This document shows, piece after piece, positions 10,163 to 23,075 of a stretch of 64,000 nucleotides of DNA. The DNA lies in contig NW_006766890.1 in assembly GCF_000275845.1 (NCBI RefSeq), forward strand, positions 768,580 through 832,579, given 5' to 3'. The position numbers were made by a program, and so were the translations under genes. The notes under the pieces are model-generated. The model ran no database searches. It was given only the letters and a program-made list of their open reading frames with translations, and was not told the origin of the DNA. The stretch is from Dichomitus squalens LYAD-421 SS1. Taxonomy: Eukaryota > Basidiomycota > Agaricomycetes > Polyporales > Polyporaceae. How positions within the stretch are numbered: the stretch's first letter is position 1; each line of letters begins with the position of its first letter.

Positions 10163-12571
10163 CTAGAAGTCTGCCCGAGCTAGCCACCGAGATATCATAG
10201 CCTGCGCCTCCGCCGGCTTGTCGTGCGGGACGTATAGTCGCAAAACCTTCATGTCAGCACACCATTCCTTATGCCAGACAGATGTGCACGGAAAACACTT
10301 ATCATATGTCCCGCGCCGCGGATCGTTGCGAACGTTAGCGGGCCCGCAGACTTGACCTCCCCTGCCTTGTGCCCGTCGACGATCCAGTCGCGGAAGTCGT
10401 GCGTGTTGTACACCGCGTTGCCCGACCACTCGAGCTTCTCGAGCCAGAGTTTGCTCGCGTACCAATTGCATTGCCAGTCGTACGTGCCCGAGTAGATGAG
10501 GACGGGTACGCCACGCTCGAGCAGGCCGGCGATGTAGAACTGCGAGGGCACGGCGTACTTGTCGAGGCGCTTATTGAATGCACGCCCGACATCATTGTCG
10601 CAGCTACTGAAATTCTTGGGCGTTTCGACGCCTAAAAGATCCCGAACCGAGGGTTGATCGAGATAGTCCTTGATGACTTCTGTCTCTCGGTAACAGAGGG
10701 TCCCTACACACGGCTGGAGAATGCTTCAGCAGGAGTGATTGCACAGCTGAGTCAAGGTGTTCAATCTCACCTTGGAGATGTCATAGACGTTGCGGTCTGA
10801 GTGCAGGATGTTGAGAAATGTCACGGGTACAAGTCAACTAAGTGCTGGTTGTCGTACCACTGTTCGCGAACACACCGCTCACTTGATCTTGACAAAAGTC
10901 TACCGCTGCTTTACATCCAATTTCATCAAATATGTCAACGCAGTTCTGCTGCATAGCCTGCTGACAGCGTGGCAGCTTCGGAGGTCACCATTGATGAGCG
11001 TCAGTGGTTCGCAATATGCATGATCGCAGTAAGTCTTACCGTTGTTTTCATCCGGACGCAGGCATTGATGGACTGGAAAGGGATATCAAACGCAGCAGTG
11101 CCGCATTCGATCTCGTATCTTCCCAGGTAAACCCTGACGATATCGGCGGTGTGATGCCTCAGCATGGCAGCTCTGGAGGAATTCGGACCACGCACATCAT
11201 GATATCTACTATGCCGTTACCAATGATCACGCTAGACAAATTCAGCGTCTCTCGCCCCTCCGCGACCGCAACGGTGTTCTGGTCGTAGACATAACTCGCA
11301 AAGGCAGGTAGGTAGCGACCCTAGAAATGGTTTCTGTGAGGCACTTGAGAGATCAGGGGTCGATAAATGCACTTACGCCATACGATTCCCCCGCGAGGTG
11401 CAAGGCACGACCCTTGAACTGGGAGAATGTCTCAAAGAATATGGTGAGGAAAGCGTGAATGTTCCTGGCCGCATCTTCGGTGGTCTCAATTGTCTCGCCG
11501 TAGTCTGCGTACGAGAAGCCAACGCCGACCCTGTCCTGCGCAGTCAGCTCCGACAAGCAACGATCATTTACACAAGGCGGCTCACGGTTGATCCAGGAAG
11601 AAAATATTTGCTTCTGCGTTCCACGAGTAGGGATTCCAGGTGGTGCCGTTGCTTGAGACATTTTGCATATCAATACTGCACGGACCTCAAGGATTATGTG
11701 AGCTGACATGGACCAAAGCGCGCAGCGCAAATGTCCTCACCGAGCTCCATGAGGAGACCCATGGAAGATGAGCAACCGGGACCTTCAAGTGTGTTTCAAC
11801 AAGTCAGATTTCTGACGCTTATTCTTCAGGCAATTCATACCCCCATTGATCCACATCATGACGTCGTCTGCGGAGTCTGTCAGTAAGCTGTAGAGCGGCA
11901 TGATCTGCAGGAGGTGAAGTGTGCCAAGTATATTTTCCTCGGCAGCTGCCAAGATTCTTAGGCTGCAGGAATGATTTCGCAGGCTCAGCCTCCAGTGGGC
12001 CGCATAGTGCCTCATGTAATATGAAGACTGGCCTGAAGCGATACCAGGCCTTGGCGCCTGAGCATATGTAGAGAGGATTGCACGCATTTATGTCAAAACC
12101 TCTTGGGCATGTGTAGGTTGACCTTGGAGAGGAGTCGTCATTAAGTACTCACCGGTGTCTGGGTCACGTCTGCTCTCAAAGAAATAGAAGAACAAATGTT
12201 TGGCACCATAGTCCACGTCCAGGTAGCCTGTATACACACTGGGACTCAGTCAGCACAGCTGACCTTGACATTCAAATTAATGTAATTCGGCCTTGGTTGA
12301 TTACTCACTTGACCGTGGGGTCGCAGAATTCGCTTTTCTTCACCCGCACTTGGTGAGATGGAAAGCGGGGATGAGCCAATGCCAGATAGCCGTTATGTGA
12401 GGTGACAGAAGCCAAAGAACGCGTCGAGAAGTTGCTCTGGGCCCGAGAGAACGTTCCGACTGAAACCGGATGAGTACTATCACGTATGCTTGCGACGTCA
12501 AAGGCAACCTGCTGGCTGCTCACCAGCCCCGCAACAGCTAGCAATATACAGATCGCCAGGGACGTGAACAT
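10163..12571 (-). CDS. Serine carboxypeptidase, family S10 (carboxypeptidase Y-like)
   Basis: Secretory or vacuolar serine carboxypeptidase that removes C-terminal residues from peptides. The N-terminus is a signal peptide (MFTSLAICILLAVAGLVSS). Conserved family blocks follow in order across about ten exons: GYLDVD and HLFFYFFESR, MMWINGG joined to PGCSSSMG, NPYSWNAEANIFFLDQP joined to VGVGFSY, then GESYGGRYLP carrying the catalytic serine (split by an intron after GESYG near 11370). The catalytic Asp sits in YSGTYDWQCNWY (about 10470-10500). The catalytic His sits in GAGHMVPHDKP, again split by an intron near 10300-10240. Stop TAG is at 10165-10163. Most introns are about 55 nt; the second, about 12160-11875, is longer. 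All triad residues are present, so the enzyme should be active. It diverges from NOP58 across 313 bp. Confidence 0.9.
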
Positions 12572-12884
12572 GGTGGGAGACGATAAGGATGTTCGTGCGG
12601 GTCGTGTGGATGACTCTGGCTAAACATGGCTGCGCCCACGGGGACCGTCGCGTTCGCGGTCACGGATCTCCACACGCGGAAGCGCACCGGAGACTGGCGC
12701 CTACTGGGGTTACCCTCTAGCGCCCGCTTCCAGCACGTGTTCTTGTTGCCTCAAAATTTCGGCACGCACTGTACCCAAAGTTCCCGTGCAAAATCCGGCT
12801 TCTGGTCCCAGTGGACGTCTCCTTTCCTCACCTTCTCGGCTTGTATCTTTCGTATTCTCTTCTGGGTCTAGGGGTGCGACGAAA
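12572..12884. promoter_or_regulatory. Shared divergent promoter, carboxypeptidase / NOP58
   Basis: 313 bp separate the start codons of the S10 carboxypeptidase (-) and NOP58 (+), so both promoters and 5' UTRs must lie here. I see no clear TATA box. A CT-rich stretch at about 12820-12870 precedes the NOP58 start, typical of strongly expressed fungal genes. Confidence 0.5.
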
Positions 12885-15032
12885 ATGCTGGTTTTATATG
12901 AAACTGCGCTTGGCTACTGTCTGTTCAAGCTCACGGATGATGCCAAACTCGAGAGCAATGATGTCTGGGAGGACTTCAAGACACCCGAGAAGGCTAACAA
13001 GCTGTAAGCAATGCTTTCATGTCGTATATCTCTGTGTTGTTCATGCGCACCCCACTCGTTTTCTTCTCGCTTGCTCCCCTGTCGCGCCGGACACGAAATG
13101 CCTATACTAGTCTTAAGCTGAAGGCTATTCACCGATTCACCTCGACTGCGACTGCAGTGGAGGAGATCACTGCATTGCAGGATCAAAAGCTCAGCAAGAA
13201 CTTGAAGAAGTTCTTGTCAGATGAGATTGTCGGGAAGGGGAAGAGCAAGGAGACATTGGCGGTCTTCGAGGCGGGCATTGGTATGTGAAGTTGGCATTCC
13301 TCGATTTCCGGTGTTTACCGGAGCGAGCAGGCAAGGCAATTAAGGAGAAGCTCAAAATCAAGGTCGTCTCACCAAACATGACCGAGCTCTTCCATGGGAT
13401 CCGCTCGCAGCTCACCGCACTCCTGGACGGTCTTGACCCCAAGGATCTCGCAACCATGAGCTTGGGCCTCAGTCACTCACTATCACGGTGCGTCTACACA
13501 CTACTGCAATGCGACCGTAATGCAACTTCTAAGCACAGTGCAGATTCAAGCTCAAGTTCTCGCCAGACAAGGTGGATACGATGATTGTACAGGCAATCGC
13601 ACTCCTCGACGACCTCGACAAGGAGATCAACATTTACGCAATGCGTGTCAAGGTGAGCGTCCATTGTCATCCTCCTCAGGCCCAGGAGCCTACTAGTGCG
13701 TCCGCAGGAGTGGTACGGATGGCATTTCCCCGAGATGGCAAAAATCATTGTCGACAATATTGCCTACGCGAAGGTTATCAAGCACATGGGTAAGTGAGCT
13801 TCCTGCGAGGTTCTGGGTTGCGTCTCATTCCATGGCCGCTAGCTTTCCGGACAAATGCTGCCTCGACAGACTTCTCTGCCATCCTCCCCGAAGACCTGGA
13901 GGCCACTCTGAAAGCGGCCGCGGTCATCTCGATGGGTACCGACATCTCAGAATCCGACATGGCGCACATCAACTCGCTGTGTGACCAGGTCATTTCCATT
14001 TCCTCCTACCGTGCGCAGCTCGCGGAGTACCTCCGGAATCGCATGAACGCCATCGCACCTAACTTGACTGCGCTCGTCGGCGACCTCGTCGGCGCGCGGC
14101 TCATTAGCCACGCGGGTAGCCTGCTCAACCTCGCAAAACATCCTGCAAGTACCATCCAGATCCTTGGAGCTGAGAAGGCTCTGTTCCGTGCGCTCAAGAC
14201 AAAGCACGACACGCCCAAGTACGGCCTCATCTACCATGCGTCCCTCATCGGCCAAGCACCGCCAAAACTCAAGGGCAAGGTGCGTTTTCTCCTTCCGTAG
14301 TCCGCGTCGCGTGCCCCTCATTGTGTCATGTGCTACACAGATGGCCCGTATGGTCGCCACAAAAGCCGCACTGTCGATCCGCGTCGACGCGCTGACCGAC
14401 GCCGACGACAAGTCTGAGCCGCACGCGCCGTCAATAGGCATCGAGAACCGCGCGAAGCTCGAGGCGCGGCTGCATGCGCTCGAGACGCAGAGCGACGCGT
14501 CGGCTGTGCGGTCTGCGTTTGCGGGCAAGAAGCAGGCGCGGTTCCAAATGACAGGCGAGACCAAAACGTACAACACTGCGGCAGATGCTGTCGACCTTGT
14601 ACCGACGCAGCGCGAGCCGATGGAGGCGGCGGTGAAGGCGGTGCTGGATGTGAAGGCGGAGAAGAAGCGGGCGAAGGAGGAGAAGAAGGCGAAGAAGCGT
14701 GCGGCGGAGAAGGAGGAGATCGCCGAGGGCATCGAGGAGGCGCAAATGGAGGTGGACGGGGAGGCGGAGAGTAAGGAGAGCAAGAAGGAGAAGAAGCGGA
14801 AGCGGAGAGAGAGTGAGGCCATGGTCGTTGATCAAGAGAAGGTAAGTCGCGTCTGTGCTAGCGCTCCGTCTGGCAGAGTGTTGACTTATTCATCTCCCCG
14901 AAGCCGGAGACTGAGGAAGAACGTAAGGCGAGGAAGAAGGCACGCAAGGCGGAAAAGGCTGCTGCAGCAGAGAATGGCGACGTGGATGGGGATGCAACGA
15001 AGAAAAAGAAGAAGAAAAAGTCGGAAGCATAG
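12885..15032 (+). CDS. NOP58: NOP58, core protein of box C/D snoRNPs
   Basis: Nucleolar protein 58, the snoRNP scaffold that with Nop56, fibrillarin and Snu13 guides 2'-O-methylation and pre-rRNA processing. The start [16 protein letters not shown] is the typical Nop58 N-terminus. Next come the NOP5NT domain, the coiled coil, and the Nop domain with [12 protein letters not shown] just before the last third. [17 protein letters not shown] spans an intron. The C-terminus is the expected lysine-rich KKE/D-type tail, ending KKKKKSEA with TAG at 15030-15032. At least six exons; the first splice joins CT to TCTTAAG to give LLKLK. The length of roughly 560 residues is normal. The track of basic and acidic residues at the end is the nucleolar retention region of the family. 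Confidence 0.95.
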
Positions 15033-15763
15033 CTATTATCATTGCTATCCACTAGCTCTTGTCATATCTTGTTGTATTGCTTCCGCATCCCTTTGCTTCA
15101 TCTTACACTCTTCCTTCGCAGCGATCTCCCGGTGGGAACCGATAAAGGTCTGGGTGCTGGATTATGAGCAGGCTCAATCGGTTCGGCAAAAGAGCATGAA
15201 GTCACGAGGTGCCCAACGGATGTCCTCTTGACCGACGACCGATGTCGATTCCAGTATTGGTGTATGGAGGCTTGTAACGTACCCCAAATGCATCGTCTTC
15301 GTCTCGTTCATCTGCCACTGTCACATTAAACCACTAAGCCGCGATAGCGGGCGGTGAAGAGCACCGGCGAACATTTAGAGATGCTAGCAAGGCTCACTCA
15401 TACAGTACGCCTTCGCCCACCGTTGAAGTCGACAACAATACCTGCGTTCTCATACAGCGAGCAACTGCTTCCAAGATACCGAGTGGACCGTCATGCTCTC
15501 AGGCCGGGTGGGAGCCCAAACAACTGCCGTCGAGTGCTCGGTTGTCGGTAGTAGCCACCTTTGTCGATCTCAAGTTAGAAGTGAGAAGCACGATCACTGT
15601 CTCTGCTTCGGAATCCCTGCGCCATTGAGGCACGCCGGGACAAATGAAACTCAATCATGGAACGTCCTGACAGGTCGTCATATATCTATGTTTACAGGAT
15701 ATGGCTACACATCACGTATCGACCACGCAGACTACGGAAACACGCAAAAGAGGTAGGAGTCGG
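15033..15763. other. Intergenic, convergent 3' ends
   Basis: 730 bp between the stop codons of NOP58 (+) and NCS6 (-). Only short frames without motifs are present, and no repeat or RNA was recognised. Confidence 0.5.
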
Positions 15764-17183
15764 CTAGGACGCCGCTTCTATTGGGGCTGTCGAATTGGGT
15801 CGCGAACTGGCAGGGAGTTGAAAGAAGGGAATCGTGCGCAGGTTTTCTGGAGCGTGGTCATCGGCATCCAACTTCTTCCGTCCGCGATCGGTCTGCGTCA
15901 AGCGAGTGAAAAAGAGTTGAGTAACCGCATTAGAGAGGAGAGAAGATCACGCACAGCGACCGCATGGGCCATCCCACGCTCCAAGCCTTCGAGCAGGGTG
16001 CAGGCCTTGCACAGTTCGTTACTGGACATGTAGCCGCAGCGCCTGCACGTCTCTGCGAAAACACTGGATTAGAGGCAGTCGCGCGATGATAAGGAGAGCT
16101 TGGACGTACGCTGTGACTTCTGTGTCGCCTTAACATCCTCCTTGATCTCGAAAGCCTCACCTGAGTGTATAATGTCGATGATAGCGCTCGGCCGTGAGAC
16201 CTCGAGATCTTTCAAGAACGCTCTGGCATGACCCCGATACGCGTCAGGGGAGTAGATGCATTCTGTTGAAAAGTAATCCAGCTTTTTGAAGTACGCGTAC
16301 CTGACAGCACAAGGGTCATGAGCTTGCCATGCACAAGGAGGTAAGGGCACTCACATTACAATCTCCTTCTCATATGCATACTTGAAAGGCTTCGACCTTT
16401 TGATCGTGTCTTCTCCCTGTGTACAAATAGAAGTACAACGTCCGAGACGGGCGATGTCCCCACGCATGACTGCAAGAAGAACGGTTCGATCGTACGGAGG
16501 GGGTCACGCTGTCGTGATCGGACTCACTATTCATCAGCACAGTTTCCGCGATATCATCGGCATTGTGACCGGTCACAATATGCTCAACGTTGAGTATTGC
16601 TGCACCCCTATCGAGTGCTTGTCGCCGGAATACTCCGCAAAAGGTGCAGTTGTTTTTCTTTCCGATTTGAGTGACGATGGCATCCATAGTCCAGCCGTAT
16701 AATTCGTCATATGATAAAATTTTCAAAGGCATGTCGTACTGCTGCTGATTTCGTTTCACAGTCTGAAACAGGTCCATATGAGTCTACACTTCGTCAGAGA
16801 CAATGCGGTTCGCGCACCTCCAAAGAATCATCCCGGTACCCGGTGATCCCTTCGTCTATCGACAAGAGGAAAAGGTCCAAGCCGTAACTGTACCGTTCGT
16901 TCAGAGTTTTCATGACATGCGCAAGCACGGTGGAATCTGGGGGAAAGATCATGGTCAGAACGACGACCCCTGAAGCCATCCTTTTGAGAACCGCACCTTT
17001 GCCACCGGAAGCACCAATCGCTACCCGGTCTCCTGGTTTGAAAAGCTTCGCTTCCGTGACGGTGTTATGGACTTCAGTCTCAAACACATAGAAGAAGCAT
17101 TCTTTGCATATTTGCTGCCCCGTCTTTGGCCGTTTCAAGATCGCACGAACGGCATGGCAGAGAGCACAGAGTCGTGGAGGCAT
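15764..17183 (-). CDS. NCS6: Cytoplasmic tRNA 2-thiolation protein 1 (Ncs6/Ctu1)
   Basis: ATP-pyrophosphatase that, with Ncs2 and the Urm1 sulfur carrier, thiolates U34 of tRNA Lys, Glu and Gln. The N-terminus has the zinc-ribbon cysteines [20 protein letters not shown] and ICKECF. The PP-loop is GASGGK joined across an intron to DSTVLAHVM (about 17005-16910). [18 protein letters not shown] and [18 protein letters not shown] follow, then the C-terminal [22 protein letters not shown] zinc module (about 16040-15970). I end the gene at TAG 15766-15764 by removing a last intron with donor gtgatc at about 15957; this adds a 42-residue tail starting [13 protein letters not shown]. If that intron is kept, the protein ends 20 residues later instead (see findings). 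All catalytic and zinc residues are present. Confidence 0.92.
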
Positions 17184-18291
17184 GGTCGACGCAGTCAGGT
17201 AAGAGTTCTTTTGGCGCCCGTGCCTCAGCAGAGATCTCGCAGGAGTCAAGGATTACAATTTCCGCTTTTGGCATGGGCAGTGGTAGCTTCCCTGGCCATC
17301 AGCTTCCTTCATGCAACGCTTGCGCACGACAGAAGCGTCAACAAGCTCAAACCCTCGAATTCCACGTCATGTCCGGCGGCCCTGAGGCCATCTCAGCTGC
17401 CTAAACAAGTCATGATTGCTACCACCTTGGTGACAGTTCATGCAAAGTTGCTTCATCCTCCCGTGGACCCGGGGTGTGGTCATAATGGACCCGGATTCCA
17501 CACGCATGTGTGCAACAGTCCTGGAAAAGGTCCATACACTCCAGACAAGCAGGATCAGCTTCCAACGAACCCTATACGGGAAGAACTTCTACTAATGTAC
17601 CTGATCGTCTATGCTGCATGAGGAAGCACTATCACAGACACTCAATATGGTCAATTCGTGTACCAGATAGCGTAGTTCCGTTCTCAAGGGATGTAGTGCT
17701 ATATGATCAGGCGAAGGTACCCTGCTCGCCTGTGCCCCGTTTTCTCTGGGTCTGCCTATTGCAACGACCTGGGAGGGCCTCTAATCGCTTGCGGTGAGCC
17801 ATGCCCTTACCCCAATACCAGGGGATAATTATCGCAACATCTCAAGCTTTGTTGCCACATCTGAGACGTAGAACCTCGGACGTAACGGCTCGATACAGTG
17901 AGGGATGACCTGATCCTGTTGGGGCCACGCACGACCCTTGCGGTGCTGCAATCAGCCGCTGTCTTGCCTAAACCCCTTACGGATCCCCTACCGAACACCT
18001 GCTTTTTGTGCGGTGTCGATGGCGGGCCAGACCTGCTGTTGTGTCGAGGTAGGAAAGGCAATTGCCATAATCCATTCGAACTCCATATGACCAAGCCAGA
18101 GCCCTCCAACCCAGCGTGGTATACACGGACACCGCCAGTGCCGAACGATGTGTTGTGGGAATTGAAGCGGATCATGCACTAGGTCGATGTGCATCGCGAC
18201 AAGGTGACCGCAGAACTCACGGCAAACAGCAAATGCATGCCCATTCATAGCTAACTACACAATCTGGATTGATTTGGATTACTGATACCCC
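17184..18291. other. Intergenic with one weak ORF
   Basis: 1.1 kb between the NCS6 start and the NUP120 stop. The NCS6 promoter must lie at the left end. The only frame worth noting is the zinc-finger-like ORF at 17898-18182, listed separately. Confidence 0.5.
17898..18182 (+). CDS. Possible small zinc-finger-like ORF, unknown
   Basis: A 94-codon open frame carries CFLCGVDGGPDLLLC followed by GNCH, a spacing that could bind zinc as in PHD or ZZ-type fingers. A Trp- and Pro-rich end follows (KPEPSNPAWYTRTPP). No homolog is recognised, no upstream exon is assignable, and the minus strand has similar short frames. It may be a gene fragment or chance. Confidence 0.25.
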   Translation: MRDDLILLGPRTTLAVLQSAAVLPKPLTDPLPNTCFLCGVDGGPDLLLCRGRKGNCHNPFELHMTKPEPSNPAWYTRTPPVPNDVLWELKRIMH

Positions 18292-21200
18292 TTATGCAGA
18301 GGCCTGACTATACTTTTGCACCCGCTTCATGCGAGTCGCAATCTCCCCGCGTAGCTCGCCAAGAGAAGCACGTCCACGAGAGGAAAGGTCCGCCTGTGTA
18401 TCCGCCGCGACCAACACTTGGTCGATGAGCGTGTAGGGCAGCCATGTAGCGGCTGCCGTCTTCGACATGTCCTCAGTGAGTCGCGAGTCGCTCTAGAAAA
18501 CGGTGACATCCGCACGTCAGCTCAAGCTCTAAGTTCGATGCGCGACCAACTCCGACGGTCGTTGCGCGCTCGATTGCAGAATGAATTCCCTCCGCAGCAA
18601 CGGCACTTACCCTCCGCATCATCGACAGCGTATAGTCTAGAGCTGCCTCCAGCACCTCATACCGTAAGCAGGTACGGATGAGATATTCGGGGTGATGCTC
18701 CTGTGACACGGGACAGCGGATCCGTCAACCGTTTGCTTGTCTTGGCACTGGGTTATACTTACTTCGAGTTTATGGATGAGCCATGGCGGTGGAGGCGATG
18801 TCCTATCGAAGCTCACGATCGTTTCCAGCGCCACTTTGGAATACCTATAATCGGTCTGGGGCCCATCGTGCCGCTCGAGCGACTGCCGCAGGTATCGCCA
18901 ACCACGCTCCGCCGGAGTGCCGGGCCACGACGAAACCTTGTCTGTGAGGAGCCAGTCAGACATATCCTCGCTCCTGCATATGACGGTAAACGATATCAGC
19001 ACGCCTCCGAAATCACAAGCAACAGTGGAAGAATGTGCATACAGCACAGATTCCGGGTTCCTCGACAATCTGAGACACCGTCCGACAAGGTAGCTGAAGA
19101 TGTCAGTCATGTCTAGATCCAGACTTCGCGCCGTTGCCATTGCGGTATTGAACCTGTTTGCTTGCGCTAGTCTCACTACGATTGAAGCCGGGGGCAACGC
19201 ATATTCTGCCAAGACACGATAATGAAGTAGACAATGATTCACCGAAAGCGGAGAGAACGCACCTCCAGCCGACAACAACGTGGGGTCCCTACGAACGAGC
19301 TCGGCCCTCGCGGATAGCAAAGCGTACTCGTGTTGCATATCCTTCAAATCCACCGCCTCAGTATCGCGTTTTCCCGATGCGTACTTGCTCTCGGGAATAT
19401 ATTTAGACAGCCTGCGGCGCTTCCGGGGCTGAGTGAGACCGAGATGATTTATGAGGATTAGCTTAGTGACGACGACTACCATTCTCGATAAAAGCCTGCC
19501 TACCTCGTTCCCTGTCTCGGTAACAATGGGCAGCGTGATCCATTGACTTTTCGGGTCCACAAGGGCGAGTGCGTTCATCGCGACAATGTAGGCCTCCAGT
19601 TGCAACTCTACAAGCTCGGTGAATGCAGAAGCATCCCCCATCAAGGCCTCGAGCTTTCGAGCGCGCTGATACATCGTTAACGCAGCTGTCCGTCCATCAA
19701 TACCGCGGAAGTTGCTGCCGGTAAGAGAACGGATACTCACCGTTTCGATAGTCCCCCCTGGAAACGTACCACGTGTAAAGGATCCTGGAGTAGAACGGCC
19801 GGATGCGCGGGTCCGCATTCCGAGCCTTGAACGCGAGTGCGTCTTCCACCTCGTCGGCCAAGCCAGCGAAATTGAGAGCCATGAGCCTGTCAACGGCGTT
19901 CTCCTCACACATCCTGTACAACAGCTGACTTATGGAGTCCCTCTTCCTGCAAGATGGCCATCAGCGATCAGCTTATTGAACACGGACAGAATTCGTGGCG
20001 TGAGTACGATCCATCTCGGACATGATACATACAGTCGTTCGTGAGGAGCGGATATGAGTGCCGCGTACGCATCCTCATACTGTCCGAGATCGGTCAACCC
20101 CTTTATCACGTTAGTCCACAAGGGCGTCGTGTCCTCGACGACACCAGGCTCAGAAAGAGCCAGTTGAGTGAAGAAGACGTCGTGATACGTGCTGATGGCG
20201 GCCTTGAACAGATCGGAGGCGTGCAGGTAGAATTCTAGCTGCGTGTCGAAGATGCGTCCGCTTGGGAGCACGTCCGCGAGAGCTTCTCGATCCTCGATCG
20301 ACAGCGCAGAGTGTGGACCTGAGAAACGCAGTCAGCTGCAGCTCCCACAGAGGGGGCGCCCGTGGAGAGGAAGGGCACCGTTCACTCACCAAAGCTGCCT
20401 GCTAGAACCTCGAAAGCGGATCCCGCGTCGTCATAACGTCCTTCGTCTAACCACAAACGGCCTAAAACATACGTCACCGCAGGAGTACGTGGCAGCCATG
20501 CTAGAACCTCCCGCGCGACTTCGTAATAGCCCAGCTGACGGAGACGCTCGCAGAAAACGACCTCCAGATGCGTCGCGTAAGCAGGAGAGAGCGATTGTAA
20601 AAGACCAGTACGGTCAAGGAAGCGATGTGCGGATACGGGGAGTCCAGAAGAGAACGAGATCCCGTAAACGTTGGCTAGCCAATGGACTAGAGAGTACGTG
20701 GGCTGGAATCTAGCGCCGCGACTAGCGGAAACGTGCATGTTGCGCAATTTCGCGACAACTTCATCGTCTGCCCCCGGACCGCTCGCCTGAGTTGTCGGAG
20801 TCGCGTTGTCTCCAGCGGGCTGCCGCGCCACATAACGCAGCATGGCGACCCCGCGAAATACGACGAAAATCTCAGCGAGCAGCCCAGGGTCCCATTGGGG
20901 GAGCTCGTCCGCGAGGAAAAAAAGAAAGACCACGAGGGCAAGAGAGAACTCGTATCGCGCGTGGATGGACGTCGTTGCATATGACGCCGTAAGCGCCTTC
21001 AGCCACTCAGGGCTGATGGGGCGGGACAGGAGCTCTCCGTCGTCTTCTTCTCTCTTCACCTCTTTACCAAGCCCTCCGATGACATCGAGCACGTGACGCG
21101 CCAATTCCTGTATCGACTTGCCCGAGTCATGCTCCAGACTCCTGACGCGCCCGACAATCCAGCTTTCCAACCCTTCATCAACCTCCTCGTGGAAGTTGGA

Positions 21201-23075
21201 GACTCGGACTTGGTCCTGGATGATGTCGGCGTAAGGGAAGGCGATCTCTTGGCGAACAACTTCCTGTAGTCGTCCTTCTAAGGATCGCATGAGGCGCGGG
21301 CCAAGCCGAGTACGCATAGTCGAGAGAATCTTCAGAATGTCGAACTGCTTCTCCATAGGCTGAGACGAAGACAATTCTCTGCGCAGCCGTAGCGGTAGGT
21401 CTTCTCCTACTAGAGAAGCGATACGCTCACGCTCAACGATCAGGGCGCCATCCTCCGGATTGCCGCGTCCAATAGCCAAGGGCCATCGCCCGTTCCGTTC
21501 GATCTCTCGGCATCGGGCTATGAAACCTTCCCAATCTCGCTTGAAGGCATTCCAGTAGTTGGCGTCGAGAGGCGCCCCAGTCCTCGGATCCTTGGTGCGC
21601 TGGACTGTGCAGCCGACAACGGATGTGATTTGTTCTGCTACAGACGCATAGGAGAGCAGGAGTTGCGGGGGATAAGGAGGCGGGAGAGACCGGCATGCGT
21701 CGGTGTACCGAGCGATGGCGGTATGCAAGGTGAGAGGAGAGAACATCCCAGGCCGCATGATAGCCTCGACGAATTTGTCCACGGCAGAGCCTGGCGAAAG
21801 CAACAGTTCATCCAGATATGCAGGAGTGAGTTCAGCTTCCTGGGCATACGAGGCCGAGCTCCATCCACCAGTAGCAGTGGGGTCCGAGTCGTCCCATGAC
21901 AGCACGAGGACCTCAACCATAGATTGGCCTTGCTTATCCCAGAGAGTGTACAATGTGTCGTCCATCACGGTGAAGTCCTGCAGATGGCAATGCACACTAG
22001 TCGCCGAGGCATCGAAGACGGTGACTGACCGTAAAGCATCTCCGTTAACAATGAAAAGTTGGAAGAAGCCACCAGAAGTCAGGGACCCCTCCGTGGGCAC
22101 GAACACGAGGACATGCGGATCATCTGCATGTGATGGCGTAAAGACGCAGAGCAATTTCTGCGGCTCGGGAGGAAGAAGGACGGACGGCTTGATAGGCGTG
22201 GGCGAAGAGCGGGAAGCGACAGTGCTACGCCCCGGAGCCGTGGAGGGAAGCACATGCTCCGCAACACACCCGCCCCGAGCAGTCCACATGCGGAGATGAC
22301 GGTCGCGAGATACAGTCCAGATGCTGCCAATGTCTGTCGGCTGTGGGTGGCTGGAGATAGAGACTATGTCTGAGCTGCCGGGAGGACCCGCGTGAAGGAG
22401 GGATGTGATTGAATGCAGAAAGGAACGAGCATCAGCCCTGGTCTCGCGCCATACGTCTGATTTGATCGGTATAAGCGATTCGTAAGGCGTAAAGTTTGGA
22501 TGACGGTGTGAGATGTACTTACCATCCGTTGTGTCACCTCCCAGTGATTCTGCCTCTAGCCTGAGCAGCGATCCTCCTGGTAGAGAGATGACTACGCAAT
22601 GGGTACTCTGCACCTGAACCAGGCCTTCGTCAACCGCAGTTTGTATTACATATTCGCGATACCATCGGCGGTTCGCGGTGGCTTGCCAGAGTGGCGCGCC
22701 CTCGCGAATGGGGATGACAATTCGGTAAAGAGATCCAAATCTGGTGGCCAACAAAACATGGAGCTCTTCAGATTGCGATAGCACGATCGAGGGGGAGGGT
22801 AGAATCGAGGCGGGGAAGTCGAAGCGCAGTGGGGGAACTTCGGACGAGAGAGATACGAGTTCTAGCATAAACCCGCCATGTGTTACGCGTAGCAGGATTG
22901 TACCTGTCAAGGGAGAGTGGAAGAGGGTTGAAAGAGAAGCATGTTCCAGAGGGTGACCAGAGTCGCTGCGAGGACTAAGATGGATTATGTCTTTCTGCGT
23001 TGAGTAGACCGGAATTGGTTGGGCGAGCGGGAAGAGGGCGGAAAGATGCGACGCAACCAGGACGCTGGGTTCCAT
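18292..23075 (-). CDS. NUP120: Nucleoporin Nup120/Nup160 family
   Basis: Large scaffold subunit of the Y-complex (Nup84 complex) of the nuclear pore. Exon 1 alone (23075 to about 20389) encodes some 896 residues. It opens with the beta-propeller half: repeated short beta-strand patterns and the WD-like SIWTVSRDRHLRMW near 22330. The alpha-helical half follows, with GQYEDAYAALISAPHERL (about 20090-20040) and VDRLMALNFAGLADEVEDAL. Five to seven short introns split the 3' third; one of about 70 nt lies near 19500-19430. The C-terminus EATRMKRVQK-type helix ends at TAA 18294-18292. The length of about 1,400 residues suits the family. I chose MEPSVL as the start, because the upstream in-frame residues look like 5' UTR. 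Family assignment rests on architecture and overall resemblance rather than one diagnostic motif. Confidence 0.8.

Noticed and set aside
13947..14822. 291-codon minus ORF opposite NOP58
   Set aside because: Antisense shadow of the Lys/Glu-rich NOP58 C-terminus; no splice logic or family match.
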